This document shows positions 17,180 to 25,167 of a stretch of DNA of 40,808 bases, in pieces. The notes under the pieces were generated by a model, which saw nothing but the letters and a program-made list of their open reading frames with translations, was not told the DNA's origin and ran no database searches. The position numbers and the translations under genes are program-made. Source of the DNA: Methylobacterium tarhaniae (GTDB taxonomy: Bacteria > Pseudomonadota > Alphaproteobacteria > Rhizobiales > Beijerinckiaceae). The first letter of the stretch is position 1; each line of letters starts with the position of its first letter. The stretch spans positions 1 through 40,808 of the forward strand of contig NZ_LABZ01000007.1 in the NCBI RefSeq assembly GCF_001043955.1, given 5' to 3'.

Positions 17180-17548
17180 GCTCGCCGCGGGGGAGTCCTG
17201 TCGGGGACCGCCCGGGGTCGTGTTCCTTGGCATGGTGTGGCTGAGCGAAAGCGGGAGAGCCCGCCTGCGCGCCCTCGATAGCGCTGTCGCAGGCGGGATC
17301 TCACGCGGGGGTGGAAATCGGCGGTGACGGGTCAGGATCGGGTTGCGAGCACCAACCCCGGACCCGGCAGATTCCCGATGACCGATGCCGTTACGAGCTT
17401 GCGGGCGCTGGCTGAGACGAGCCTGGAGCCCGATGTCTTGCGCGGGGGCACGATCCGATCTCCGATCGCCGACACCTCAGGATGAGGTTGCGGGTGGGAA
17501 AGCCCCACGCCCGCTGGTTTCACGCCGCTGTCGTGTGCTGTGATCCCG
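17180..17548. other. Intergenic region with stem-loop between convergent genes
   Basis: I see no gene in these 369 bases. A hairpin with arms CCCGCCTGCG (17260-17269) and CGCAGGCGGG (17288-17297), extended outward by GAGA/TCTC after one mismatch, lies about 80 bases after the dehydrogenase stop and could act as a terminator. The remainder is GC-rich with no other recognisable site. Confidence 0.5.
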
Positions 17549-18184
17549 TCACTCGGCGTCAGGCTGACGGGCGGGATGGGCCATGGCGAAAGCGGGATGG
17601 GCCGCGGCGAGTGCGGCCACCCGCGTGATCCGCGGGAACGGAGCCAGCGGCACGGCGAAGCGCTCGGCGGCGTAGACCTGCGGCACCAGATAGACGTCGG
17701 CGAGCCTCGGAATGGGGCCGAAGCAATATCCGTCATCGCCGATCAACGCTTCGACGGCCGCGAAGCCCTCGGAGATCCAGCGGCCGATCCAGGCGCCGAC
17801 CTCCTCCTCCGACCGGCCGAGGTCGCGCCTCAGGTGGTTGAGTGGGCCGACATTGTGCAGCGGATGGATGTCGCAGCCGATGATCGCCGCCACCCCCCGC
17901 ACCCTGGCCCGCGCGACCGGGTCCGCCGGCAGCAGCGGCGGCTCCGGATAAACCTCCTCCAGGTACTCGATGATCGCCGGTGACTGGATCAGCACGCTGC
18001 CGTCATCGAGAGCGAGGCTCGGCACGCGTCCTTGCGGGTTGATCCGGCGGTAGGCCTCGCCGCGATGCTCGCCGCCGTTGCGCACGAGGTGCACCGGCAT
18101 CGGCTCCGGCGTCAGGCCCTTGAGCGCCAGGGCGATGCGCAACCGGTAGGACGAGGTCGAGCGCCAGTAGCCGTAGAGCTTCAT
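17549..18184 (-). CDS. maiA: Maleylacetoacetate isomerase
   Basis: This is a 211-residue zeta-class glutathione transferase that isomerises 4-maleylacetoacetate to fumarylacetoacetate, the middle step of homogentisate catabolism. The N-terminal thioredoxin-like domain has the active-site motif STSSYRLRIAL at residues 9-19, followed by NPQGRVPSLALDDGSVL and QSPAIIEYLEE (glutathione binding). The C-terminal helical domain has CDIHPLHNVGPLNHLR and IPRLADVYLVPQVYAAERF, typical of zeta GSTs. Its ATG overlaps the stop of the fumarylacetoacetase gene (ATGA), so the two are translationally coupled. It is the last gene of the operon. It is cytoplasmic and needs glutathione. Confidence 0.95.
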   Translation of the reverse strand: MKLYGYWRSTSSYRLRIALALKGLTPEPMPVHLVRNGGEHRGEAYRRINPQGRVPSLALDDGSVLIQSPAIIEYLEEVYPEPPLLPADPVARARVRGVAAIIGCDIHPLHNVGPLNHLRRDLGRSEEEVGAWIGRWISEGFAAVEALIGDDGYCFGPIPRLADVYLVPQVYAAERFAVPLAPFPRITRVAALAAAHPAFAMAHPARQPDAE

Positions 18185-19491
18185 GCGATCGCTCCGAGGA
18201 TGGCCGCCCGGCACTCGCCGAACCCCACCGTCGCGAAGCCCTCGCGGATACCCCGGGCCCGCAGGACGATCTCGTCGCCGTCCTCCAGGAACCGTCGCTC
18301 CTCGCCCGAGGCGAGCCGGATCGGCTCCCGGCCGCCCAACGTCGCCTCGACGAGGCTGCCGCAGGCGTCGCGGTCCGGCCCGGAGATCGTGCCCGTCCCG
18401 AGGAGGTCGCCCGGCTGCAGGTTGCAGCCGCCGCTGGTATGGTGGGCCACCATCTGGGCCACCGTCCAGTACATGTGCCGGGCGTTCGAGGCCGAGATCC
18501 GGTGCGGGGGCAGGCCGGCCTCGCGCAGGCTTGGCGTCACCAGCAGCACGTCGAGGCGAAGGTCGAACGCGCCGCCGGCCTGGTCGGCCTCGTCGATGAG
18601 ATAGGGCAGGGGGGCGGGATCGCCCGCAGGCCGCGGGGCTTGCGGGACGCGGAACGGCGCCAGCGCCTCCGGCGTGACGATCCAGGGCGAGATCGTCGAG
18701 GCGAAGTTCTTGGCCAGGAACGGCCCGAGCGGCTGATACTCCCAGGCCTGGATGTCCCGCGCAGACCAGTCGTTGAGCAGGCAATAGCCGGCGATGTGCT
18801 CCTGCGCCCGCCCGATCGGGATCGGCGTGCCGAGGTCGTTGCCGGCGCCGATCCACACCCCGAGCTCGAGTTCGAGGTCGAGGCGGGACGAGGGGCCGAA
18901 GCTCGGCGCGGCCGCGTCCGGCGCCTTGGACTGGCCGCACGGCCGGCGCACCGGGATCCCCGAGGGCCGGATCGAGGAGGCGCGGCCGTGATAGCCGATC
19001 GGCACGTGCTTGTAGTTCGGGAGCAGCGGATTGTCGGGCCGGAACTGCTTGCCGATGTTCTCGGCATGGTGGATGCCGACATAGAAGTCGGTGTAGTCGC
19101 CGATTCGTGCGGGCAGGTGCAGCGTGCAGGACGCCGCCGCATGCAGCAGCGGGGCGACGCGGTCGCGGTCCGGCGATCCCGCGCGCAGCAGGTCCGACAG
19201 GCGCGCCCGCAGGGCGCGGCGCGGCCCCGCCCCCAGGGCGAGGAGCGGGTTGAGGTCCGCCCCGCCGGCGGCCTCTGCGGCTATTGCGGCTTCGCCGGAG
19301 AGCAGCCCCGCGGCCAGCAGGGCCGGCAGGTCGAGGATCTGGTCGCCGATGGCGATGCCGGCCCGGCGCGCGCCGTCTCGCGGCGAGAACACCCCGAAGG
19401 GCAGGTTCTGGAGCGGGAAGTCCGGATGCCCGTCCGCCCCCGGCACCCAGGAGCGGAGAGCGGCGTCGTGGGTGTGGTCGAGTCCCGTCAT
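18181..19491 (-). CDS. fahA: Fumarylacetoacetase
   Basis: This 436-residue enzyme hydrolyses fumarylacetoacetate to fumarate and acetoacetate. The N-terminal SH3-like domain (NLPFGVFSPRDG) is followed by the catalytic metal-binding domain. By spacing against the human enzyme I place the metal ligands at Asp135 in DYTDFYVGIHH, Glu207 and Glu209 in LDLELELG, and Asp241 in NDWSARD; the catalytic His is His142. The full-length two-domain form, rather than a short FAH-domain protein, and its position between hmgA and maiA make the assignment firm. Its start and stop both share ATGA overlaps with the neighbouring genes. Confidence 0.96.
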   Translation of the reverse strand: MTGLDHTHDAALRSWVPGADGHPDFPLQNLPFGVFSPRDGARRAGIAIGDQILDLPALLAAGLLSGEAAIAAEAAGGADLNPLLALGAGPRRALRARLSDLLRAGSPDRDRVAPLLHAAASCTLHLPARIGDYTDFYVGIHHAENIGKQFRPDNPLLPNYKHVPIGYHGRASSIRPSGIPVRRPCGQSKAPDAAAPSFGPSSRLDLELELGVWIGAGNDLGTPIPIGRAQEHIAGYCLLNDWSARDIQAWEYQPLGPFLAKNFASTISPWIVTPEALAPFRVPQAPRPAGDPAPLPYLIDEADQAGGAFDLRLDVLLVTPSLREAGLPPHRISASNARHMYWTVAQMVAHHTSGGCNLQPGDLLGTGTISGPDRDACGSLVEATLGGREPIRLASGEERRFLEDGDEIVLRARGIREGFATVGFGECRAAILGAIA

Positions 19492-20852
19492 CAGCGGGCC
19501 TCCGGGCGGCTCGGGTCGAAATGCTTGGCGAGCTTGCGCCCGTAGGTGGCGTAATCCTTCTGCAACGCCGGGGTTTCGGCGGCGAAGCGGCTGACCTTCT
19601 GGGGAAACCGCGTCTCGAACATGAAGGCGAGCGTTCCCTCCAGCTTGTGGGGCTTCAGCTCGGCATTCGAGGCCTTCTCGAAGGCGTCGACGTCCGGCCC
19701 GTGCGGCAGAAGCGTGTTGTGCAGCGAGGCCCCGCCCGGCTGGAAGCCGCCGCCGGTCTTGGCATCGTAGACCCCATAGACCAGCCCCATGAACTCGCTC
19801 ATCACGTTGAGGTGGTACCAGGGCGGCCGGAAGGTGTTCTCCGCCACCAGCCAGCGGTCGGAGAAGATCACGAAGTCGATATTGGCCGTGCCGGGCGTCT
19901 CGGACGGCGAGGTCAGCACCGTGAAGATCGACGGATCGGCGTGGTCGAACAGGATCGGGCCGACCGGCGAGAATTTTCTCAGGTCGTACTTGTAGGGCGC
20001 GTAGTTGCCGTGCCAGGCGACCACGTCGAGGGGCGAATGGGCGATGTCGGCCGCCCACAAGGACCCGCCCCACTTCACCAGCATCGTGCCGGGGGCGTCG
20101 CGGTCCTCGTAGGCCGCCACCGGGGTCAGGAAGTCGCGCTGGTTGGCCAGGCAATTGGCGCCGATCGGGCCACGCTCCGGCAGGGTGAAGGCGCCGCCGT
20201 AATTCTCGCAGAGATATCCTCGGGCCGGGCCGCCCAGGAGTTCGACGGCAATCTTCACCCCGCGCGGGATCACCACGATCTCGCCGGGCGCGACCTCGAT
20301 CACCCCGAACTCGGTGCGGAAGCGCAAGCGGCCCTCCTGCGGCACCACCAGCATCTCGCCGTCGGCGTTGTAGAAGTACTCGTCCCGCATCGACCGGGTG
20401 GCGAAGTAGAGGTGCGCGCCCATGCCGGCCTGGGCCCCGGCATCGCCGGCCGTCGTCATCGAGCGGATGCCCTCGACGAAGGAGAGCGGATCGGCCGGGA
20501 TCGGCACGGGATCCCAGCGGAGCGGCGCCGGCGGCAGGTCGGCGGACTCGGCCGGGGCGGTGAGCCAGAGGCGGGATTCGACCTTCCGGAACGCTCCCCA
20601 ATGCATCGCGGTCGGGCGGATGCGGTAGAGCCAGGAGCGCTCGTTGGTGGTGCGCGGCGCGGTGAAGGGCGAGCCGGAGATCTGCTCGGCGTAGAGGCCG
20701 TAGGGGCACTTTTGGGGCGAGTTGCGGCCGACCGGCAGGGCCCCGGGCAGGGCCTCGGTCTCGAAGCCGTTGCCGAAGCCGGACATGTAGCCCGGATAGA
20801 TCTGCGTCGCGGCGGGTTCGCCGGCCGCAACCGGGCGGGCCTGCTGGTTCAT
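19491..20852 (-). CDS. hmgA: Homogentisate 1,2-dioxygenase
   Basis: This 453-residue iron dioxygenase opens the aromatic ring of homogentisate to maleylacetoacetate. The family N-terminus [19 protein letters not shown] is present. The Fe(II) ligands are His347 and Glu353 in [14 protein letters not shown] and His384 in LLPHGPD, with spacing matching the human enzyme. ATG 20852 is preceded by GGGGAG, and the family's N-terminus begins shortly after; the frame continues upstream to 20900. The gene overlaps the fumarylacetoacetase start by ATGA. It is the ring-cleaving step of this operon. No gene for 4-hydroxyphenylpyruvate dioxygenase is present in the window. Confidence 0.97.
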   Translation of the reverse strand: MNQQARPVAAGEPAATQIYPGYMSGFGNGFETEALPGALPVGRNSPQKCPYGLYAEQISGSPFTAPRTTNERSWLYRIRPTAMHWGAFRKVESRLWLTAPAESADLPPAPLRWDPVPIPADPLSFVEGIRSMTTAGDAGAQAGMGAHLYFATRSMRDEYFYNADGEMLVVPQEGRLRFRTEFGVIEVAPGEIVVIPRGVKIAVELLGGPARGYLCENYGGAFTLPERGPIGANCLANQRDFLTPVAAYEDRDAPGTMLVKWGGSLWAADIAHSPLDVVAWHGNYAPYKYDLRKFSPVGPILFDHADPSIFTVLTSPSETPGTANIDFVIFSDRWLVAENTFRPPWYHLNVMSEFMGLVYGVYDAKTGGGFQPGGASLHNTLLPHGPDVDAFEKASNAELKPHKLEGTLAFMFETRFPQKVSRFAAETPALQKDYATYGRKLAKHFDPSRPEAR

Positions 20853-20948
20853 GGATGCATCTCCCCTCTCGGTGCCACGCGTATCGCGTAGGCCGATCAT
20901 TGCTCGTCGTCTCGTGGCTTCAACGCGGGGCGGCCCCGGCTCCCCGGA

Positions 20949-21182
20949 TCAGGGGCGGGCGTGATCCGGGTCGGCCGGGCGCAGCGAGCGTCGCGCGAGG
21001 GCGATGGCCTGCTCCAGCACGGCCGGATCGCCGACCTCGTTGGCGAGGATCAGCACGAGGCGCGCGTTGAGTGCCGCGCTCTCCTCGTCGCTCAAGGTCT
21101 GATGCGCGCGGATCAGGGTCTCGTAGACCGCGTCCGCCCGCCCGGCGAAACCGTCGCCCTGTCTCAACGATGCCGTCATCAT
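20949..21182 (-). CDS. DUF2783 small protein, possible coupling subunit of the flavin hydroxylase
   Basis: This is a 77-residue protein with two predicted helices (DAVYETLIRAHQTLSDEESA, then ALNARLVLILANEVGD). The sequence matches my memory of DUF2783. Its ATG at 21182 overlaps the stop of the large flavin hydroxylase gene (ATGA). The stoichiometric arrangement of a roughly 570-residue flavoprotein and a 70-80-residue partner immediately upstream of hmgA recalls MhaA and MhaB, the 3-hydroxyphenylacetate 6-hydroxylase of Pseudomonas putida, in which the small protein couples hydroxylation to NADH use. That role is inference from size and context; I cannot align the sequences. It is cytoplasmic, with no metal or cofactor motif. 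Confidence 0.8.
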   Translation of the reverse strand: MMTASLRQGDGFAGRADAVYETLIRAHQTLSDEESAALNARLVLILANEVGDPAVLEQAIALARRSLRPADPDHARP

Positions 21183-22891
21183 GCCGCCTCCTGAGCCGAC
21201 GTGACGGATCGGCCGCATGCGCGGGCGAGCGCCTCCGTCACCCGCTGGCCATCGATCTCCGCGAAGCGCGCGGCCACGTGCGCGTCGGGCCGGATCAGGT
21301 AGGCCGCGCAGGATCCGGCGCCGTAGCGCAGCCCGGCGACGCCCTCGGCATCGAGCAGCATCTCTGTGCCAGGAAGAACTTCGGCCCCAGGCAGGACTTC
21401 GGCCCCAGGCAGCGCCAGGGGGCGCCCGGCGACGACGACGCAGCGCAGGCCGGGCGGGAGACCGGAGAGCCGGCTCGGATCGGGCGCCCCGGCCCCCGCG
21501 AAGACCAGGAGCGTGAAGGATCCACCCAGCGAATCGAGCAGCCAGCCGGCACGGCCGGCCGCATCGACGACCGGGGCATCGACGCACACGTCTCCCGGCC
21601 GGGGACCGGCGGCCTGCGGAACCGGATCCGGAGTCTGCAGCGACAGGCCGGCGAGGCTGCACGGCCGCGACAGGCGCCCGGCATTGAGCAGGCTCCGGGC
21701 GAAGGGCGCCTCGGCGGCAAGGTCCAGCACCCCATCGCGAAGATGGCGCTCGGCCCGCGTCTTCGGCGTCATGAAGTTGGTGGTGCGGCTCGAGTTCAGG
21801 ATGTTCTCGTCAGCAGCATGCCCGCGCTCCTCGTCGTAGGTCGCGATCAGGCTCTCCGGCGCTTCGCCGCGCAGCACCAGCGCCAGCTTCCAGCACAGGT
21901 TGTCGGCGTCCTGGATGCCGCCGTTGCCGCCGCGCGCCCCGAACGGGCTCACCACATGGGCGCTGTCGCCGACGAACACCACGCGGCCGTGGACGAAGCG
22001 CTCCAGCCTCGCGCAGCGGAACGAGTAGACCGAGCACCATTCGAGGCTGACAGGGGTGTCCTCGCCGACGATGGCCCGGACGCGCGGCATCACCCGTTCC
22101 GGCTGGCGCTCCAGCTCGGGATCGGCCTCGGGTCCGAGCTGGAAGTCGATGCGGAAGACGTCGTCGGGCTGGCGATGCAGCAGCGCGCTCTGCCCGGCAT
22201 GGAAGGTCGGCTCGAACCAGAACAGGCGCTCGGTCGGAAAATCCGCCTTCATCCTCACGTCGGCGATGAGGAAGCGCTCCTCGAAGCGCTGGCCGGGGAA
22301 GGGCAGGCCCATGCGGGTGCGGGTCGGCGAGCGTGCCCCGTCCGCCGCGAGGACCCATTCCGCATCGAGCGTCGTGGCGCCGTCCGGCGTCGCGACGGCG
22401 AGGCGCACGCCCTCGGCGGTCCGGGTGAGGTCGGTCACCTCGTGCTTCCACCGCAGCTCGATCAGCTCGGGGAAATCGGCGGCCCGCGCGATCAGGTATT
22501 CCTCGACATAGTATTGCTGCAGGTTGATGAAGGCGGGGCGGCGATGGCCGGTCTCGGGCAGCAGGTCGAAGCGGTAGAGTTCCTGCTCGCCGTGGAAGAC
22601 GCGCCCGACGCTCCAGGTCACGCCCTTGTCGACCATGCGCTGGCCGATTCCGAGCCGGTCCCAGATCTCGAGGGTGCGCTTGGCCCAGCAGATCGCCCGG
22701 CTGCCGGTCGCGACGGTGTCGTCGTCGTCGAGCACCACCACCGGCACGCCGCGCGTGGCGAGGTCGATGGCGCAGGTGAGCCCGACCGGGCCGGCGCCGA
22801 TCACCACGACCGGCCGACGACGGCTCCCTCCGGTGGGTTCGTGCATCGGCGCGGAGGAAAAGCGAGGATTCTGACTCAGACCATGACTCAT
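21179..22891 (-). CDS. FAD-dependent aromatic hydroxylase (MhaA/PHBH-like)
   Basis: This is a 570-residue single-component-type flavin monooxygenase. The FAD-binding motif IGAGPVGLTCAIDLA lies at about residues 31-45. The DG motif appears in VLAADGARSPTRT, and the GD motif in GRVVFVGDSAHVVSPFGARG. The C-terminal thioredoxin-like domain is typical of the phenol hydroxylase/MhpA branch. In this context the product is probably homogentisate, made from 3-hydroxyphenylacetate (MhaA-type reaction); a different hydroxyaromatic is possible. ATG 22891 has GGAGGAAA upstream. The C-terminal part carries an in-frame 18-base repeat encoding LPGAEV twice (21369-21404). Its stop overlaps the DUF2783 start. 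Confidence 0.91.
   Translation of the reverse strand: MSHGLSQNPRFSSAPMHEPTGGSRRRPVVVIGAGPVGLTCAIDLATRGVPVVVLDDDDTVATGSRAICWAKRTLEIWDRLGIGQRMVDKGVTWSVGRVFHGEQELYRFDLLPETGHRRPAFINLQQYYVEEYLIARAADFPELIELRWKHEVTDLTRTAEGVRLAVATPDGATTLDAEWVLAADGARSPTRTRMGLPFPGQRFEERFLIADVRMKADFPTERLFWFEPTFHAGQSALLHRQPDDVFRIDFQLGPEADPELERQPERVMPRVRAIVGEDTPVSLEWCSVYSFRCARLERFVHGRVVFVGDSAHVVSPFGARGGNGGIQDADNLCWKLALVLRGEAPESLIATYDEERGHAADENILNSSRTTNFMTPKTRAERHLRDGVLDLAAEAPFARSLLNAGRLSRPCSLAGLSLQTPDPVPQAAGPRPGDVCVDAPVVDAAGRAGWLLDSLGGSFTLLVFAGAGAPDPSRLSGLPPGLRCVVVAGRPLALPGAEVLPGAEVLPGTEMLLDAEGVAGLRYGAGSCAAYLIRPDAHVAARFAEIDGQRVTEALARACGRSVTSAQEAA
21369..21412. repeat. In-frame 18-bp tandem repeat in the hydroxylase gene
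   Basis: Two 18-base copies (21369-21386 and 21387-21404, differing at two positions) and an 8-base third start lie in the C-terminal domain. They encode consecutive LPGAEV units in ALPGAEVLPGAEVLPGTEM. Length variation here would keep the frame. Confidence 0.8.
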
Positions 22892-22989
22892 AGGGCATTT
22901 CCTCCGGGGCATCTCCTCGATGAGGGCAGCGCGCCCGGTTGCTCCGGGCGTCGTTCTTCGGGCCGCTCTCCGGGCAATGAGTCGTCGCG

Positions 22990-23943
22990 TCAGCCTTCGA
23001 GGGCGTGCCACATCTCGATGTCGCGCTCGGCGGTCCAGATTCGGGGCGTGTCGATGCCCTTCGCCTCGTCGTAGGCGCGGCTCACGTCGAAGGGCATGCA
23101 ATGCTCGAAGATGACCCAGTGCCCGTATTTGGGCCGCATCTCGCTCATCGCCCGGTCGTACACCGCCTTGAGGTCGTGGCCGGCCGCCACGCCTTCGCGG
23201 GCGATGGCGTAGAGGTCGCGCAGGAAGGCGCGGGTGCCGTCCAGGCCCTCACGGATCTGGTCCGGCGTCGTCAGCGCCTCGCCGCGGCCAGGCACCAGGG
23301 CGGCAGGCCTCAGGGCTTCGAGCCGGTCGAGGGTGCCGGGCCAGTCCTGGAAATGCGCATCGCCGCAATAGGGAGTGGCGCCGTACTCGACGAGGTCGCC
23401 GGAGAACAGGACCTTCTCCTTCGGCAGCCACGCGATCGTGTCGCCGGCGGTGTGGCCGCGGCCGGCATGGATGATCCGGACCTCGCGCGAGCCGAGCCAC
23501 AGGGTCATCTCGCCGTGGAAGGTCAGCGTCGGCCAGGTCAGGCCCGGGATCTCCTCACGCCCGCGGAAGAGCCGCGGGAAACGCTGGATCTCCGAATCCA
23601 TGTCGGCTTGCCCGCGCTCGACGATCATCGCCCGGGCGACGTCGCTGGCGATGACGTTGACCCGGTCCGGATAGCCGGTGACGCCGAGCACCCGCACGGC
23701 GTGGTAGTGGGTGAGCAGCACGTGGCGGATCGGCTTGTCGGTCACCTCACGGACCCTCGCCACGAGGTCGCCGGCCATGCGGGGCGTAGCGCGGGCGTCG
23801 ATCACCAGCACCGAATCGTCGCCGACGACGATGCCGGAATTCGGGTCGCCCTCGGCGGTGAGCGCGTAGACCCCCGGCGCCAGCTCCGAAAAGGTCTCCT
23901 TCTTCTCGACCAGATCGGCCTGGCTGGCGAACCCCTTGCTCAT
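22990..23943 (-). CDS. MBL-fold metallo-hydrolase with altered metal motif
   Basis: This is a 317-residue metallo-beta-lactamase-fold protein and the first gene of the homogentisate operon. The core motif reads THYHAVRVLG (His79, His81), where the usual HXHXDH would have Asp and His at residues 83 and 84; here they are Val and Arg. Later ligands look intact: GRGHTAGD (His164) and LFSGDLVEY (Asp183). Loss of the second-metal ligands suggests a one-metal or different chemistry. The role in the pathway is unknown; hydrolysis of a lactone or thioester side product is a guess. The start MSKGFASQ has GGGAGGAAAA upstream. About 98 bases separate it from the hydroxylase gene. Confidence 0.88.
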   Translation of the reverse strand: MSKGFASQADLVEKKETFSELAPGVYALTAEGDPNSGIVVGDDSVLVIDARATPRMAGDLVARVREVTDKPIRHVLLTHYHAVRVLGVTGYPDRVNVIASDVARAMIVERGQADMDSEIQRFPRLFRGREEIPGLTWPTLTFHGEMTLWLGSREVRIIHAGRGHTAGDTIAWLPKEKVLFSGDLVEYGATPYCGDAHFQDWPGTLDRLEALRPAALVPGRGEALTTPDQIREGLDGTRAFLRDLYAIAREGVAAGHDLKAVYDRAMSEMRPKYGHWVIFEHCMPFDVSRAYDEAKGIDTPRIWTAERDIEMWHALEG

Positions 23944-24054
23944 GCGATTTTCCTCCCGTGTTGTTCATCCGAGGCCGGAGCGCCGCATCCTGCGGGAGCA
24001 GAGTGTCGGCGAAACCTGCGCCACCGACATTGCACCGTCGGCGCGGCCATGCTT

Positions 24055-24101
24055 GTTGCAATCGCAACCAACTTATAATCGGTTGCGAATGCAACCGTCA
24101 A
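24055..24101 (-). promoter_or_regulatory. Promoter of the homogentisate operon with twin MarR-type operators
   Basis: On the minus strand, TTGACG (24101-24096) and TATAAG (24077-24072) are spaced by 18 bases, a good sigma-70 promoter for the operon starting at 23943. Two near-identical palindromes overlap it: GTTGC-AATC-GCAAC (24055-24068), at about the transcription start, and GGTTGC-GAAT-GCAACC (24081-24096), inside the spacer and -35 box, with centres 27 bases apart. A plus-strand TATAAT at 24074-24079 could be the -10 of the divergent marR-like gene. Two dyads over a promoter next to a MarR-like gene fit repressor operators. Confidence 0.75.
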
Positions 24102-24118
24102 GGGATCGTTCCTGCACC

Positions 24119-24608
24119 ATGTCCCTGCCTTCGGGTGACAGAGCCTATGGACCGATAGACCCTGCTCAGTTTCGTGCCGCTCCGGCTCGATCGGCTCGTG
24201 GCCGAGTTCAGTGACGCTTTGGCCGCCGACTATGCTCGCTGCGGCATCGACATCCCGGAATGGCGCGGGCCGGCGACGCTCGGGATGCACGATGAGGCCG
24301 GAAGCGCGAATGACGTCGTTCGCTGCACCCGCACGCACAAGTCGCGGATCAGCCGGGCGGTGAGCCATCTGGCCGAACTGGGCTTCGTTGAACGGCAAGA
24401 CAGCCATGACGACCGGCGCGAGATCATGATGCAGGTCACGTCACGCGGGAAGGAGGCCTGCCGGGAGCTCCGACCAATCCTGCATCCCGTCGATCTGCCG
24501 ACGATCGACACCCGGCAGGCGATCCCGGGAGGCAAGGGCCAAGGCGGAGGCATCGCGCTCGGCCGCGGCGAGGTGGCGGCAGAACGCGGCGGCGCGAGGG
24601 CCGGATGA
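24119..24608 (+). pseudogene. Degraded MarR-family regulator
   Basis: The recognisable part reads TLLSFVPLRLDRLVAEF, then DYARCGIDIPEWRG, RTHKSRISRAVSHLAELGFVE (recognition helix and wing approach) and DRREIMMQVTSRG (wing), clearly MarR. The N-terminus is damaged. In this frame a TAG at 24156 precedes TLLSFVP. The better ATG, at 24119 (MSLPSGDRAYGPID), is in another frame, and one base deleted from the CCC at 24160-24162 would join them. A GTG at 24174 could still start a shortened protein of 144 residues. After RPIL the C-terminal dimerisation helices are replaced by a Gly-rich tail (GGKGQGGG), so dimerisation is doubtful. It is divergent from the operon whose operators it probably served. 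A sequencing error or an active shortened form cannot be excluded. Confidence 0.55.
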
Positions 24609-24770
24609 GGACTCGGGCAAGGCCACGAAGTCAGCGCAGGCGGGCCCGGCGCTCCGCCTCCTCGATATGCGGATCGGATGGTCCGAGCGGCGTACCGCGC
24701 TGCCGGTTACGCCCGATGTGCAACATGTCCCGCTTTGGGACGTTATCGCGTCACAATGGTGGGGTTCCCG

Positions 24771-24905
24771 ATGGACGCAACCTGGAAAACGGTAGCCGAG
24801 ATCGCTGTCGAAAGAGGCATCGATCTCAAGGCTGCACAGACTTTGGTCGAAGAGTCCAATTGCCCAAAGGTGTTCGGACTCCATGGCACAGTCTACCTGA
24901 TCTGA
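24771..24905 (+). CDS. Small hypothetical protein (44 aa)
   Basis: I do not recognise it. The product MDATWKTVAEIAVERGIDLK continues to about 44 residues and looks like a short helix-turn-helix (TVAEIAVERGIDLKAAQTLV) ending in a strand (VFGLHGTVYLI). The frame is open to 24678 with alternative starts, including a GTG at 24759. Codon use is less GC-biased than in the neighbouring genes. A perfect 14-bp hairpin begins 12 bases after the stop, supporting it as a real transcription unit. It may be a small DNA-binding protein (inference). Confidence 0.5.
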   Translation: MDATWKTVAEIAVERGIDLKAAQTLVEESNCPKVFGLHGTVYLI

Positions 24906-24916
24906 CCCCTGCGGCG

Positions 24917-24956
24917 CAGCAAAGCCCGGCAGCTTAGCGCTCGCCGGGCTTTGCTG
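24917..24956 (+). terminator. Strong stem-loop terminator candidate
   Basis: CAGCAAAGCCCGGC (24917-24930) and GCCGGGCTTTGCTG (24943-24956) form a perfect 14-bp stem with a 12-base loop, directly after the small gene's stop. No U-tract follows, so it may be a rho-assisted or stabilising hairpin. Confidence 0.6.
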
Positions 24957-25167
24957 TCCGGGTCCGCACCCATTCGGCCACCGCACATCCGGACCGATGA
25001 TCAGACACAGCGACCCACGCCGCCAGGTGAGGCTTCGATCGAGGCCCTTGCTATGCTGCTCCTCGAGCGTAGCACTGCGACCCCATGCGTTTCTTGAGGT
25101 GGCGGAGCGGGATATCGCGCAGCTGTGTCAGGGTGCGCTCGACGAGGCGCCCCGCCCGCTGCCCGGC

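Noticed and set aside
15625..17244. Large open frame in another register through the TerB-like and dehydrogenase genes
   Set aside because: The translation is Arg/Gly/Pro-rich filler caused by high GC; the alternative frames hold the real genes.
24441..24986. 181-codon minus-strand frame opposite the marR remnant
   Set aside because: It has one plausible helical segment (LAAAERDASALALASRD) but no recognisable domain and overlaps the terminator, so I do not call it.
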